Assembly: GCF_016862635.1 (NCBI RefSeq)
Contig: NZ_BONI01000032.1
Span: forward strand, 31,776-95,775
DNA length: 64,000 nucleotides
Source of the DNA: Catellatospora coxensis
GTDB lineage: Bacteria; Actinomycetota; Actinomycetes; Mycobacteriales; Micromonosporaceae
Reading direction: 5' to 3'
Made by a program: the position numbers and the translations under genes. The notes below the pieces were generated by a model. It saw nothing but the letters and a program-made list of their open reading frames with translations. It did not search any database and had not been told where the DNA came from. Below are positions 1-8,783 of the stretch, piece by piece. Every line of letters begins with the position of its first letter. The stretch's first letter is position 1.

Positions 1-579
1 CACCACGTCGGCCTCCGGCAGCAGCCGGGGCAGCTCGTCGACGCCGTGCACGCCGTCGCGGGCGGTGCGGGCGACGTACGCCAGGTCGACCTCGAACGGG
101 GCCAGCCGGGCCGCGACCGCCGCGCCGATGGAGCCCGCGCCGACGATCAGCACCCGCTTGCCGCCCAGCTCGTCGGTCGGCGTGACCTCGGCGTACGCCC
201 AGCGGTGCGCGGCCTGCGCCCGCGCGAAGTGGTCGAAACGGCGCAGCGAGGCCAGGATCGCCGTGACCACCCACTCGGCGGTGTGCGAGTCGTGCACGCC
301 GCGCGCGTCGCACAGCGTCACGCCCTCGCGCAGCCGCCCGACCCAGGCGTCGGCCCCGGCCGTGATCAGCTGCACGACCTTGAGGTTGCTCATCCGCTCG
401 GCCAGGCCGACCACGTCACCGCTGCTCAGGAAGGGCGGCACCCAGAACTCGACCTCGGCCGGGTCGCCCGGCAGGGGCGCGTCCGGTCGGGGCAGCACCG
501 CCACCTCGACGCCCGCCGGCAGCGGGCCCATCAGTTCACGTCCGGCCTCATGGGCGATCCACATCCGCACGAGCACCAC
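1..579 (-). CDS. D-isomer-specific 2-hydroxyacid dehydrogenase, 3' end outside window
   Basis: NAD(P)-dependent oxidoreductase of the D-2-hydroxyacid dehydrogenase family, which reduces 2-keto acids or oxidises D-2-hydroxy acids in the cytoplasm. Only the first 193 codons are present; the gene runs off the left edge. The nucleotide-binding loop GAGSIG lies at residues 147-152, preceded by the typical family segment with HTAEWVVTAILASLRR (99-114). The GTG at 579 is chosen because GGTGAGG lies 8 nt upstream; GTG 576 or 570 and ATG 564 are alternatives. The substrate-binding Arg/Glu/His triad would mostly be in the missing part, so substrate cannot be named. The damaged sigma-factor gene lies 74 bp upstream on the same strand. 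Confidence 0.88.
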   Translation of the reverse strand, partial: MVLVRMWIAHEAGRELMGPLPAGVEVAVLPRPDAPLPGDPAEVEFWVPPFLSSGDVVGLAERMSNLKVVQLITAGADAWVGRLREGVTLCDARGVHDSHTAEWVVTAILASLRRFDHFARAQAAHRWAYAEVTPTDELGGKRVLIVGAGSIGAAVAARLAPFEVDLAYVARTARDGVHGVDELPRLLPEADVV

Positions 580-653
580 GCTATCGGCCTCACCCGGACG
601 GGCGAAGAGCGCCCACCGGCACGCCGGAAAGCGCTCTTCACCACGGCCCCGTG

Positions 654-1454
654 TCAGTACCAGCTGATCGACTCCTTCTCCAACGCCGAGTCGAACGACC
701 GGAACGGGGCCTTCCCGGTGGCCACGACGGCACCGGTGGCGTCGACTGCCTGCAGCCGCCACTCGGCCTTGCCGTCATAGGGGAAGACGCCGACCCCGTC
801 GACGAGCACGACCGTGGCGACGGCCCGGTCGCCCGCATCCAGCAACCGCACCGCCACGGCTTGCCGGGGTGCGAGCACCAGGATTCGCGTCGAGGTGGGC
901 CCCGTATCGGGTGTCGCGCCCGGCGTCGTGCTCGGCCAGTTGAGCCACCACGATTCCAGCGCGATCATCGCATCGGCCCCGCCCAGGTCCGCGTCACTAT
1001 GGAAGCCGAAGCCGCCCTGGTCGGTTTCCACCTCGACGCGCCAGATGCCGCCCGCCTCCGGGGCCACCAGCGCGGTGTCCGCTTCGGACATGTCCTCCCA
1101 GTACCGCAGCACCAGCACGGCACGCATGCGCACCGGCAGTGTCGCCAGTGCCGCCAGCAGCTCGTCCCGTTCCGCCTGCGCGGCGCTCCCGTCTGCCCGC
1201 CCCCGTTCCGGCAGCACGCCGGTGAGCAGTTCCCGGGAGCCGATCCTGCGCCACACGCTGGTGCGCTGGTTCACCAGCGCCCGGCGCAGGTACGCCATGG
1301 GCTCGTCCACCGTCTCCCAGCGCCGGTACGCCTTGAGCAGCGCCGACTGCACGAGATCCTCGGCGGCGTGGGTCGAGCCGGTGAGCAGGAACGCGGTGCG
1401 CAGCAGCTCGCCGTAGCGCAGCTGCACGAACTCGCGGAACCCCTCCTCCGCCAT
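654..1454 (-). CDS. SigE-family sigma factor truncated in region 4 and fused to an unrelated C-terminal domain
   Basis: 266 residues. Residues 1-127 are a clear actinobacterial SigE-family ECF sigma factor: region 2 (FREFVQLRYGELLRTAFLLT, HAAEDLVQSALLKAYRRW, around 6-46) and the start of region 4 (LATLPVRMRAVLVLRYWEDM, about 103-122). In family members the helix-turn-helix recognition segment (usually GCS.GTVKSQ) follows next; here it is absent. After DMSEADTA (121-128) the reading frame continues into about 138 residues of different character (WRVEVETDQ, then beta-rich sequence to the end), which resemble the tail of a separate protein. An in-frame deletion joining two neighbouring genes explains this best. 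The start has a strong GGAAGGAGGAG site. Core RNA polymerase binding may survive; -35 recognition should not. Divergent from the sugar dehydrogenase gene. Confidence 0.8.
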   Translation of the reverse strand: MAEEGFREFVQLRYGELLRTAFLLTGSTHAAEDLVQSALLKAYRRWETVDEPMAYLRRALVNQRTSVWRRIGSRELLTGVLPERGRADGSAAQAERDELLAALATLPVRMRAVLVLRYWEDMSEADTALVAPEAGGIWRVEVETDQGGFGFHSDADLGGADAMIALESWWLNWPSTTPGATPDTGPTSTRILVLAPRQAVAVRLLDAGDRAVATVVLVDGVGVFPYDGKAEWRLQAVDATGAVVATGKAPFRSFDSALEKESISWY

Positions 1455-1544
1455 ACGGCTCCTCCTTCCGTCGCCCTTCCCGACGCGGATGTGCGGGCGC
1501 AGGTTGAGAGAAACGAGGCAGTAGTTGAGCACGGACCACGGAGC

Positions 1545-1550
1545 TAGGCT
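1545..1550 (+). promoter_or_regulatory. -10 box of a probable leaderless promoter
   Basis: TAGGCT matches the actinobacterial TANNNT -10 pattern and ends 7 nt before the ATG at 1558. No ribosome binding site is visible, so the transcript probably starts at the start codon. Confidence 0.4.
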
Positions 1551-1557
1551 CGATCGC

Positions 1558-2685
1558 ATGTCTTCGCGCCGGGCACGGAACGGGATCATCGCGGCGGCGG
1601 CCGCGTTCGCCTTCACCGCCGGGTGCAGCGAGCAGCCCGACACGATCGCCTCGCAGGCCCCACCGGTCCCGTCGGCCGGGTCGACGGCGGCGGCGACCTT
1701 CAGCCCGCGTACCGCCGAGGTCAAGACCCTGGTCACCGGCCTGCGCGCGCCCTGGGGCGTGGCGTTCCTGCCCGACGGCGGCGCGCTGGTGACCGAGCGC
1801 GACACCCGGCGCGTCGTGCAGGTGGGCCCGGGCTCCTCCGGCGGGCGGCTCACCGTCACCGAGGTAGGGATGATCCGCGAGGCCGACTCCGGTGGCGAGG
1901 GCGGCCTGCTCGGCATCGCGGTGTCGCCGCAGTACGCGCAGGACAAGACCGTCTTCCTGTACTACACGGCAGCCGACGACAACCGGGTCGCGCGCTGGAA
2001 GCTCGGCGGGCGGCCGGAGCCGATCGTCACCGGCATCCCCATCTCGGGCATCCACAACGGCGGGCGGCTGGCGTTCGGGCCGGACGGTTACCTCTACGCG
2101 ACCACCGGCGACGCCGCGACCAGGGGCAACTCGCAGGACCTGAAGAGCCTCGGCGGGAAGATCCTGCGGATGACGCCCGACGGCAGACCCGCGCCGGGCA
2201 ACCCGTACGGCACGCTGGTCTGGTCGTACGGGCACCGCAACGTGCAGGGCATCGCCTGGGACTCGGGCGGCCACCTGTGGGCAACCGAGTTCGGCCAGAA
2301 CACCTGGGACGAGATCAACCGCATCGAGCCGGGCAAGAACTACGGCTGGCCCGAGGTCGAGGGCGCGGCAGGCGAGGGGCAGTACGTCGATCCGGTGGTG
2401 GCGTGGCCGACCGACGAGGCGTCCTGCTCGGGCGCGGCGATGGCCGGAGACGTGCTGGTCGCGGCGTGCCTGCGCGGCGAGCGCCTGTGGCTGGTGCCGG
2501 TACGCGCCGACGGCACTCTGCGGGCGGCTCCGGCGGCGGCGCTGGTCGGCGAGTACGGCCGCCTGCGCGACGCGCACACCGCCCCCGACGGCTCGGTGTG
2601 GGTGCTCACCAGCAACCACGACGGCCGCGGTGAACCCGTCGAATCCGATGATCGAATTCTTGCCGTCACGCTCGCTCGCGCGTGA
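1558..2685 (+). CDS. PQQ-dependent glucose/sorbosone dehydrogenase family lipoprotein
   Basis: 375 residues. The family (GSDH) comprises six-bladed beta-propellers that oxidise aldoses in the periplasm or cell wall space using PQQ. The N-terminus is a lipoprotein signal with lipobox ending FTAGC (Cys23), followed by a Ser/Ala/Pro linker. Propeller landmarks include GLRAPWGVAFLPDGGALVTE, GGEGGLLGIAVSP, HNGGRLAFGPDGYLY and GHRNVQGIAWD, all typical of the family including the catalytic His region. ATG 1558 is preferred over an in-frame TTG at 1525, because the signal peptide starts there and a -10 box lies 7 nt upstream. The substrate is not predictable. Stands alone; the metallophosphoesterase starts 21 bp downstream and may be cotranscribed. 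Confidence 0.9.
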   Translation: MSSRRARNGIIAAAAAFAFTAGCSEQPDTIASQAPPVPSAGSTAAATFSPRTAEVKTLVTGLRAPWGVAFLPDGGALVTERDTRRVVQVGPGSSGGRLTVTEVGMIREADSGGEGGLLGIAVSPQYAQDKTVFLYYTAADDNRVARWKLGGRPEPIVTGIPISGIHNGGRLAFGPDGYLYATTGDAATRGNSQDLKSLGGKILRMTPDGRPAPGNPYGTLVWSYGHRNVQGIAWDSGGHLWATEFGQNTWDEINRIEPGKNYGWPEVEGAAGEGQYVDPVVAWPTDEASCSGAAMAGDVLVAACLRGERLWLVPVRADGTLRAAPAAALVGEYGRLRDAHTAPDGSVWVLTSNHDGRGEPVESDDRILAVTLARA

Positions 2686-2706
2686 CAGCCGGGGCATGAT
2701 GGGGCG

Positions 2707-4290
2707 ATGACTCGGTTGCCGCGGTGGGCACGGCCGCTGAGCCGCAGCGGGGTGGACCGGTCCGGCGGCGAGCCCCCGCGCGGGCGTGCCGCGCGGGTGA
2801 AGGACGCGTTCGGCCGGGTGCCGTGGCGGCGGCTCGGCTCCGGGCTCGGGCTGCTGGCCGTGTCGCTGACCGGGCTCGCGCTCGGCCTCTACCTGGCCGC
2901 GGGCACCAGCGTCGACGTGGGCCCGTTCCGCTCCACCATGGCGGTCACCCCGTCGTGGTACGGCGACACCGAGGTGGTCCTGCCGCCGTTGGGTTCCCTG
3001 CAACTGGACAGCCACGACGGTCCCGCCCGGCTGATGGTGCGGCTGGACGCGCTCGACCGCGCCCGCACCGAGGCCCTGATCACCGACCCGGCGGGCATCA
3101 CCGCGGCCAGCCGCACCGCCGTCGACGACGTGCGCGCCGGGGTCACCCGGCTGGTGCTGCGCGCCACGGCGGTCGCGGTGCTCGGCGCGATGCTGCTGTC
3201 CGCGCTGGTGTACCGGAAGATGCGCCGGGTCGCGTGGGCGGGCGGGCTCGCGCTGACCATCATGGCGGCCGCGTTCGGATCGGCGTTCGGCACCTTCAAC
3301 CCGGGCGCGCTGCGCGAGCCGCGGTACGAGGGCCTGCTGGCCAACGCCCCGTCGGTGCTGGGCAACGCGCAGCGCATCGCCGACCGGTACGACGAGTACG
3401 CCGCGCAGCTGCAGAAGCTGGTGCAGAACGTCGGCAGCCTGTACGCCACGGTGCAGAACCTGCCGGTGTACTCCCCCGAGGACAACACGCTGCGCGTGCT
3501 GCACGTGTCCGACCTGCACCTGAACCCGGCCGCGTGGGGCGTGATCCGGACCGTGGTGGACAACTTCCACATCGACGTCGTCGTCGACACCGGCGACATC
3601 ACCGACTGGGGCAGCGAGCCGGAGAAGGCGTTCGTGGCGTCGATCTCGCTGCTGAAGGTGCCGTACGTCTTCGTGCGCGGCAACCACGACTCGGCCGTGA
3701 CCCAGGCCGCGGTGGCCGCCCAGCCCAACGCGATCGTGCTGGACAACAAGGTCGTGAAGGTGGCCGGGCTGAGCATCGCCGGCATCGGCGACCCGCGCTT
3801 CACCCCGGACAAGGGCATGGAACCGGCGGGCTCCGGCGACTCGAAGCAGACCGTCGAACGGGTGCTGGACGCCGGGGACAGGCTCGCCGACACCATCGCC
3901 AAGCAGCGGGACGAGGTCGTGGACCTGGCACTGGTGCACGATCCGCTGTCGGCGGGGCCGCTGGCCGGGTACACCCCGCTGGTGCTGGCCGGGCACCGGC
4001 ACCACCGCGAGATCAGCAAGCTCGGCGACGACCAGACCATGCTGATGGTGCAGGGCTCCAGCGGCGGGGCCGGGCTGCGCGGGCTGGAGGGCGAGACGCC
4101 CACGCCGCTGGCGATGTCGGTGCTCTACTTCGACGACAACCGGGCGCTGATGGCGTACGACGACATCACCGTCGGCGGAACCGGCCTGGCCGAGGTGGCC
4201 CTGTCCCGCCACGTCGTCGACGACACTCCCCCGGGCCAGGCAGCCGCCCCCGGCACCCCGCCCCGCCCCACCCCGTCCCGCACCCGCTGA
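2707..4290 (+). CDS. Membrane-anchored metallophosphoesterase
   Basis: 527 residues. Three hydrophobic segments (about 44-66, 150-168 and 176-196) precede a calcineurin-like phosphoesterase domain with all metal-site blocks: SDLHL (D269, H271), GDITD (296-300), GNHD (325-328), a later VHDP and GHRHHRE. The region between the first two membrane segments has an Ig-like character seen in related actinobacterial proteins. The enzyme is expected to hydrolyse phosphomono- or diesters at the membrane; the natural substrate is not known from sequence. The C-terminus is a Pro/Thr-rich tail. It follows the sugar dehydrogenase closely and ends facing gatB across palindrome A1. Confidence 0.87.
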   Translation: MTRLPRWARPLSRSGVDRSGGEPPRGRAARVKDAFGRVPWRRLGSGLGLLAVSLTGLALGLYLAAGTSVDVGPFRSTMAVTPSWYGDTEVVLPPLGSLQLDSHDGPARLMVRLDALDRARTEALITDPAGITAASRTAVDDVRAGVTRLVLRATAVAVLGAMLLSALVYRKMRRVAWAGGLALTIMAAAFGSAFGTFNPGALREPRYEGLLANAPSVLGNAQRIADRYDEYAAQLQKLVQNVGSLYATVQNLPVYSPEDNTLRVLHVSDLHLNPAAWGVIRTVVDNFHIDVVVDTGDITDWGSEPEKAFVASISLLKVPYVFVRGNHDSAVTQAAVAAQPNAIVLDNKVVKVAGLSIAGIGDPRFTPDKGMEPAGSGDSKQTVERVLDAGDRLADTIAKQRDEVVDLALVHDPLSAGPLAGYTPLVLAGHRHHREISKLGDDQTMLMVQGSSGGAGLRGLEGETPTPLAMSVLYFDDNRALMAYDDITVGGTGLAEVALSRHVVDDTPPGQAAAPGTPPRPTPSRTR

Positions 4291-4351
4291 CCCGCACGAA
4301 CCCGCCCTGGTCCGCACCACCGCCTCGCACCTCGCGCCTCGCGCCTCGCAC

Positions 4352-4412
4352 AGACGTTGGCCTATCTCGTCGAATATCCGTGGCTCGAATTCAATGAGAT
4401 AGGCCAACGTCT
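4352..4412. repeat. Palindromic element A, copy 1
   Basis: Inverted repeat with 24-nt arms (4352-4375 and 4389-4412, 22 of 24 paired) around a 13-nt loop. Core AGACGTTGGCCTATCTC and its complement. It lies between two convergent genes, 61 bp past the metallophosphoesterase stop and 42 bp before the gatB stop. Two further copies are at 23084-23142 and 45577-45633. It may act as a two-way terminator, although no U-run follows the stem in either direction. Confidence 0.85.
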
Positions 4413-4454
4413 ATCAAAAGCGGGGTGCGACGGTCAGCCGCCCCGAGGACTACC

Positions 4455-5951
4455 TCAGCTGGCGAGGCGGGCGAGGACCAGTTCGCGGACGGTCTTGGCG
4501 TCGGCCTGGCCCTTGGTGGTCTTCATGACGGCGCCGATGAGGACGCCCGCGGCGGCCTGGTTGCCGCCGCGGATCTTCTCGGCGACGTCGGGGTTGGCGG
4601 CGATGGCCTCGTCGATGGCGGCGGTCAGCGCGCCGGTGTCGGAGACGACCTCCAGGCCCCGGGCGGCCATGATCTGCTCCGGGTCGCCCTCGCCGGCCAG
4701 CACGCCTTCCAGCACCTGGCGGGCCAGCTTGTCGGTGAGCTTGCCCGACGCGACCAGCGTCTGCAGCTGGGCGACCTGCGCGGGGGTCGCGCCGACGGCC
4801 TCCAGCTCGACGCCCTCGGCGTTGGCGCGGCGCGACAGCTCGCCCAGCCACCACTTGCGGGCGGCCTCCGGCGACGCGCCCGCGGCCACGGTGCGCTCGA
4901 TCAGCTCGACCGCGCCCGCGTTGAGGATGGACTGCATGTCCAGGTCGGACAGGTTCCACTCGGTCTTCAGGCGGGCCCGGTGCTGGCGGGGCAGCTCCGG
5001 CAGGGCGGCCTTGAGCTGCTCCACCCAGGCCTGCTCGGGCGCGAGCGGCACCAGGTCGGGCTCGGGGAAGTAGCGGTAGTCGGTCGCGGTCTCCTTGGAC
5101 CGGCCCGAGGTGGTGTCGCCGGTGTCCTCGTGGAAGTGCCGGGTCTCCTGCGTGATGGTGCCGCCGGAGTCGAGGACCATGGCCTGGCGCAGCATCTCCG
5201 AGCGCACCGCGCGCTCGACGCTGCGCAGCGAGTTGACGTTCTTGGTCTCGGTGCGGGTGCCCCACTCGGCGCCGGGCAGGTTCAGCGAGGTGTTCACGTC
5301 GCAGCGCATCGAGCCCTGCTCCATCCGCACGTCGGAGACGCCCAGGGTGCGGATCATGTCGCGCAGCTCGGCGACGTACGCCTTGGCGATCTCGGGGGCC
5401 CGCGCGCCCAGTCCCGGCACCGGCTTGGTGACGATCTCGACGAGCGGGATGCCGGCCCGGTTGTAGTCGACCAGCGACTCGGTCGCGCCGTGAATGCGCC
5501 CGGTCGCGCCGCCGACGTGCAGCGTCTTGCCGGTGTCCTCCTCCAGGTGCACCCGCTCGATGCCGATGCGCACCAGCTCGCCGTCGACCTCCACGTCGAG
5601 GTAGCCGTCGGTGCACAGCGGCTCGTCGTACTGGCTGATCTGGAAGTTCTTCGGCATGTCCGGGTAGAAGTAGTTCTTGCGGGCGAAACGGCACCAGGCC
5701 GCGATGGAGCAGTTCAGGGCGAGCCCGATGCGGATGGTCGCCTCGATCGCGGCGCGGTTGGCCACCGGGAGGCTGCCGGGCAGGCCCAGGCAGACGGGGC
5801 ACACCTGGGTGTTCGGCTCGCCGCCGAAGTCGGTCGGGCAGCCGCAGAACATCTTGGTGACGGTGCCCAGCTCGACGTGGGTCTCCAGGCCGATGACCGG
5901 CTCGTAGCGGGAGACGACGTCGTCGTAGGTGGGCAGCACGGTGGTGCTCAT
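4455..5951 (-). CDS. gatB: Aspartyl/glutamyl-tRNA(Asn/Gln) amidotransferase subunit B
   Basis: 498 residues, normal length. GatB phosphorylates and amidates Glu-tRNA(Gln) and Asp-tRNA(Asn) as part of GatCAB, supplying Gln-tRNA(Gln) in bacteria that lack GlnRS. The signature begins at residue ~16 ([20 protein letters not shown]) and continues through [53 protein letters not shown] and the helical plus YqeY-like tail ([20 protein letters not shown]). The ATG at 5951 matches the family N-terminus. Unlike many actinobacteria, it is separated from gatCA by a + strand aquaporin gene, although all three gat genes point the same way. Confidence 0.97.
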   Translation of the reverse strand: MSTTVLPTYDDVVSRYEPVIGLETHVELGTVTKMFCGCPTDFGGEPNTQVCPVCLGLPGSLPVANRAAIEATIRIGLALNCSIAAWCRFARKNYFYPDMPKNFQISQYDEPLCTDGYLDVEVDGELVRIGIERVHLEEDTGKTLHVGGATGRIHGATESLVDYNRAGIPLVEIVTKPVPGLGARAPEIAKAYVAELRDMIRTLGVSDVRMEQGSMRCDVNTSLNLPGAEWGTRTETKNVNSLRSVERAVRSEMLRQAMVLDSGGTITQETRHFHEDTGDTTSGRSKETATDYRYFPEPDLVPLAPEQAWVEQLKAALPELPRQHRARLKTEWNLSDLDMQSILNAGAVELIERTVAAGASPEAARKWWLGELSRRANAEGVELEAVGATPAQVAQLQTLVASGKLTDKLARQVLEGVLAGEGDPEQIMAARGLEVVSDTGALTAAIDEAIAANPDVAEKIRGGNQAAAGVLIGAVMKTTKGQADAKTVRELVLARLAS

Positions 5952-6259
5952 CTGCTCGCTCCAGGCTTGGCGTGGGCGTGCTAGACGCCGCCGGACAAAA
6001 CAACCACCAGCCTAGTAGCCCGCCCGGCCCCGCTCACACCGGGTTATCCGCCCCTCCACCCATCGATCATGACAAGAGGAGTGGCGTACGTCACAACATG
6101 AGCTGATCGGTGGAGGCCTTATTCATTCATTCGTCGCTGTGCGCTGATCACCGCCGCCCCGATCCTGAATGCACCCTGAGAACGGGACACGCAGATCTTC
6201 CGGGCCTGGCGGTGAGCGCGTCGCGTTCTTCCCCTCATCGATGCACAGGGAGGTGCATG
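5952..6259. other. Intergenic region between gatB and the aquaporin gene
   Basis: 308 bp holding the leaders of two divergent genes. No convincing coding sequence is seen. A strong GGGAGG site at 6248-6253 precedes the aquaporin start. A purine-rich AAGAGGAGTGGCG around 6073-6086 looks like a ribosome site but no credible ORF follows it. Confidence 0.5.
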
Positions 6260-6925
6260 ATGGGTTCCGCAACGCTGTCCCGCCTCACCGCCGAGGCGCT
6301 CGGCACCGCAGTACTGGTCTTCTTCGGCGTGGGTGCGCTGCTCGTCGGCGGCGGTCCGCTGCTCGCGGGCGCGGTCGGCCTGATGATCGCCGCGGCCGCC
6401 GCCGCGTGGATCTTCGGCGGCCACTTCAACCCCTGGCTCACCCTCGCCGCCGCGGTCCGCGGCAGCGTGGACTGGGTCGGCGGCGCGCTGATCATCGCCG
6501 CGCAGCTGGTCGGCGGCTTCGTCGGCGGCCTGCTCATGTGGCTCTGCTACGGCGAGAACGGCGTCGCCGCCGGGCTCGGCGCGAACCGCCTGTCCGAGGC
6601 CGCGAGCTCCGGCAAGGGCCTGATCGCGGCGATCGTCGCCGAGGCGCTGGCCGTGTTCGTCATCGCCTGCGTGATGTTCGCGGTCGGCGACGGCGAGCGC
6701 TCCGGCATCAGCCTCGGCCTGGCGTACGCCGGTGGCACCCTCGCCATCGCGGCGGTCACCAGCGCCTCGCTCAACCTCGCCCGCACCTTCGGCCCGGAAC
6801 TCGCGCTGACCCTGGCCGGCGGCGCGTCGGACTGGTCCGACATCTGGGTGTTCGCGGTCTCCGGCGCGCTCGGCGCGGTGCTCGCGGGCCTGCTCTACCC
6901 CCGGTTGAAGGGGGCCGCCTCCTGA
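6260..6925 (+). CDS. Aquaporin/MIP-family channel with altered NPA motifs
   Basis: 221 residues, about six membrane helices, in the size range of bacterial MIP channels for water or small neutral solutes. The two half-helix motifs are recognisable but changed: GGHFNPWLTLA (family GGHFNPAVTLA) and SASLNLARTFGPEL (family G.S.NPARS.GPAL). Both pore asparagines are kept, while the first Ala is Trp and the second Pro is Leu. Pore selectivity is therefore uncertain. ATG 6260 is 6 nt after GGGAGG; the adjoining ATG 6257 is only 3 nt away from it. Ends 77 bp before gatA, facing it across a strong hairpin. Confidence 0.83.
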   Translation: MGSATLSRLTAEALGTAVLVFFGVGALLVGGGPLLAGAVGLMIAAAAAAWIFGGHFNPWLTLAAAVRGSVDWVGGALIIAAQLVGGFVGGLLMWLCYGENGVAAGLGANRLSEAASSGKGLIAAIVAEALAVFVIACVMFAVGDGERSGISLGLAYAGGTLAIAAVTSASLNLARTFGPELALTLAGGASDWSDIWVFAVSGALGAVLAGLLYPRLKGAAS

Positions 6926-6954
6926 CCCCCGCCTGCTGCTGACCTCCTCAGGCA

Positions 6955-6996
6955 ACGAGAAAGCGGCGTCCCCGCCCGGGAACGCCGCTTTCTCGT
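6955..6996. terminator. Bidirectional hairpin terminator
   Basis: Perfect 15-bp arms ACGAGAAAGCGGCGT / ACGCCGCTTTCTCGT around a 12-nt centre that can pair further. The A/T-rich stem outer parts give an A-run on one side and a U-run on the other, and it lies between convergent aquaporin and gatA genes. Confidence 0.8.
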
Positions 6997-7002
6997 CGGA
7001 AC

Positions 7003-8478
7003 TCAGAGCGCGGGCGGGGTGAAGGTGCCCACCGTCGACTCGACCGCGGCGGCGATCCGGTACATCCGGTCGTCGGCCATGGTCGGAGCCATGATCTGCA
7101 GACCCACCGGCAGCCCGTCGGACAGGCCGGCGGGCACCGAGATGGCCGGGCCGCCGTACAGGTTCGTCGGAATGGTGTACAGGTCGGCCAGGTACATCTG
7201 GTACGGGTCGGCGGTGCGCGCGCCCAGCTCGAACGCGGTGAACGGGGTGGTCGGCGAGACCAGCACGTCGACCTGCTCGAACGCGGAGGTGAAGTCGCGC
7301 GTGATCAGCGTGCGCACCTTCTGTGCCTGGCCGTAGTAGGCGTCGTAGTAACCCGACGACAGCGCGTACGTGCCGATGATGATGCGGCGCTTGACCTCGT
7401 CGCCGAAGCCCGCCTCGCGGGTCAGCGACATGACGTCCTCCAGCGAGTTGCGGCCGTCGTCGCCGACGCGCAGGCCGAAGCGCACCGCGTCGAAGCGGGC
7501 CAGGTTCGACGAGCACTCGCTGGGCGCGATCAGGTAGTACGCCGGCAGCGCGTACTGGAAGTGCGGGCAGGACACCTCGACGACCTCGGCGCCCAGCTTG
7601 GTCAGCGCCTCCACGGTGTCGCGGTAGACGGCCATCACGCCGGGCTCCGCGCCCTCGCCGGAGAACTCCTTGACCAGGCCGACGCGCACCCCGGTCAGGT
7701 CACCGGTCGCGCCCTGGCGGGCGGCGGCGACGACGTCCGGCACGGGCAGCGGGATCGAGGTCGAGTCGCGCGGGTCGTGCCCGGCGATCACCTCGTGCAG
7801 CAGCGCGGTGTCCAGCACGGTGCGCGCGACCGGGCCGGGCGTGTCCAGCGACGACGAGAACGCGATCAGGCCGTAGCGCGAGGTGCCGCCGTAGGTCGGC
7901 TTCGCGCCGACGGTGCCGGTGACCGCGCCGGGCTGGCGGATCGAGCCGCCGGTGTCGGTGCCGATGGCCAGCGGGGCCTCGTACCCGGCGACCGCCGCCG
8001 CCGAGCCGCCGCCGGAGCCGCCCGGGATACGGGTCAGGTCCCACGGGTTGTACGTCGGGCCGTAGGCCGAGTACTCGGTGGACGAGCCCATCGCGAACTC
8101 GTCCATGTTGGTCTTGCCCAGCATGACCATGCCCGCCTCGCGGATGCGGGTCATCACCGTCGCGTCGTACGGCGGCCGCCAGCCTTCGAGAATCTTCGAG
8201 GCGGCGGTGGTGGGGATGCCCTTGGTCGCGATGACGTCCTTGATCGCGATCGGCACGCCGGCCAGCGGCCCGAGCTTCTCGCCCGCGGCGCGCCTGGCGT
8301 CGACGGCCCGCGCGGCCTCGACCGCACCCGCGTCGTCGACGTGCAGGAACGCGTGCACGCGGCCGTCGACCTCGGCGATGCGGTCCAGGTGGGCGCGGGT
8401 GGCCTCCTCCGCGGACACGTCCCCGGCGGCGATCTTCGCGGCCAGGTCGGCCGCGGTCAGCTTGATCAGATCACTCAT
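7003..8478 (-). CDS. gatA: Aspartyl/glutamyl-tRNA(Asn/Gln) amidotransferase subunit A
   Basis: 491 residues, amidase-signature subunit that releases ammonia from glutamine for GatB. The Ser-cisSer-Lys triad region is visible: [13 protein letters not shown] (Lys), [29 protein letters not shown] (cis-Ser) and [11 protein letters not shown] (nucleophile Ser). ATG 8478 is chosen because GAGGAG lies 8 nt upstream; the in-frame GTG at 8487 would overlap the gatC stop and has no site. The gatC stop is 5 nt upstream, so the two genes form an operon. Confidence 0.97.
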   Translation of the reverse strand: MSDLIKLTAADLAAKIAAGDVSAEEATRAHLDRIAEVDGRVHAFLHVDDAGAVEAARAVDARRAAGEKLGPLAGVPIAIKDVIATKGIPTTAASKILEGWRPPYDATVMTRIREAGMVMLGKTNMDEFAMGSSTEYSAYGPTYNPWDLTRIPGGSGGGSAAAVAGYEAPLAIGTDTGGSIRQPGAVTGTVGAKPTYGGTSRYGLIAFSSSLDTPGPVARTVLDTALLHEVIAGHDPRDSTSIPLPVPDVVAAARQGATGDLTGVRVGLVKEFSGEGAEPGVMAVYRDTVEALTKLGAEVVEVSCPHFQYALPAYYLIAPSECSSNLARFDAVRFGLRVGDDGRNSLEDVMSLTREAGFGDEVKRRIIIGTYALSSGYYDAYYGQAQKVRTLITRDFTSAFEQVDVLVSPTTPFTAFELGARTADPYQMYLADLYTIPTNLYGGPAISVPAGLSDGLPVGLQIMAPTMADDRMYRIAAAVESTVGTFTPPAL

Positions 8479-8483
8479 CGGGG

Positions 8484-8783
8484 TCACTCCTCATCCGCAA
8501 GGATCTGGGGCACACGGAACCGGTCCTCGGCGGAGTCCGGCGCGCCCGACAGCGCCTCTTCACGGGTCAGGCCGGGCACGACGACGTCCTCGCGCAGCAC
8601 GTTGACCAGCGGCACCGAGTGCGACGTCGGCGGGATGTCGTCCGCGGCGACCTCACCGACCCGCGCCACCGACTGCAGGATCACGTCCAGCTGACCGGCG
8701 AAGCGGTCCAGCTCCTGTTCGGTGACGGCGAGCCGCGACAGGCGCGCGAGATGCGCGACCTCTTCGCGGGAGATGGCGGCCAT
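8484..8783 (-). CDS. gatC: Aspartyl/glutamyl-tRNA(Asn/Gln) amidotransferase subunit C
   Basis: 99 residues, normal length. GatC holds GatA and GatB together. Recognised from [20 protein letters not shown] at the N-terminus, the middle segment with [19 protein letters not shown] and the family tail [13 protein letters not shown]. First gene of the gatCA operon. Confidence 0.95.
   Translation of the reverse strand: MAAISREEVAHLARLSRLAVTEQELDRFAGQLDVILQSVARVGEVAADDIPPTSHSVPLVNVLREDVVVPGLTREEALSGAPDSAEDRFRVPQILADEE

Noticed and set aside
997..4407. A 1,136-codon open frame on the minus strand
   Set aside because: It is antisense to three well-supported genes, rich in Arg/His/Gly repeats, and exists only because GC-rich genes leave opposite frames open.
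4357..4430. Short peptides beginning MAYL.E...EIGQRL at all three A elements
   Set aside because: They are the translation of palindrome A itself, read in either direction from TTG codons without ribosome sites.
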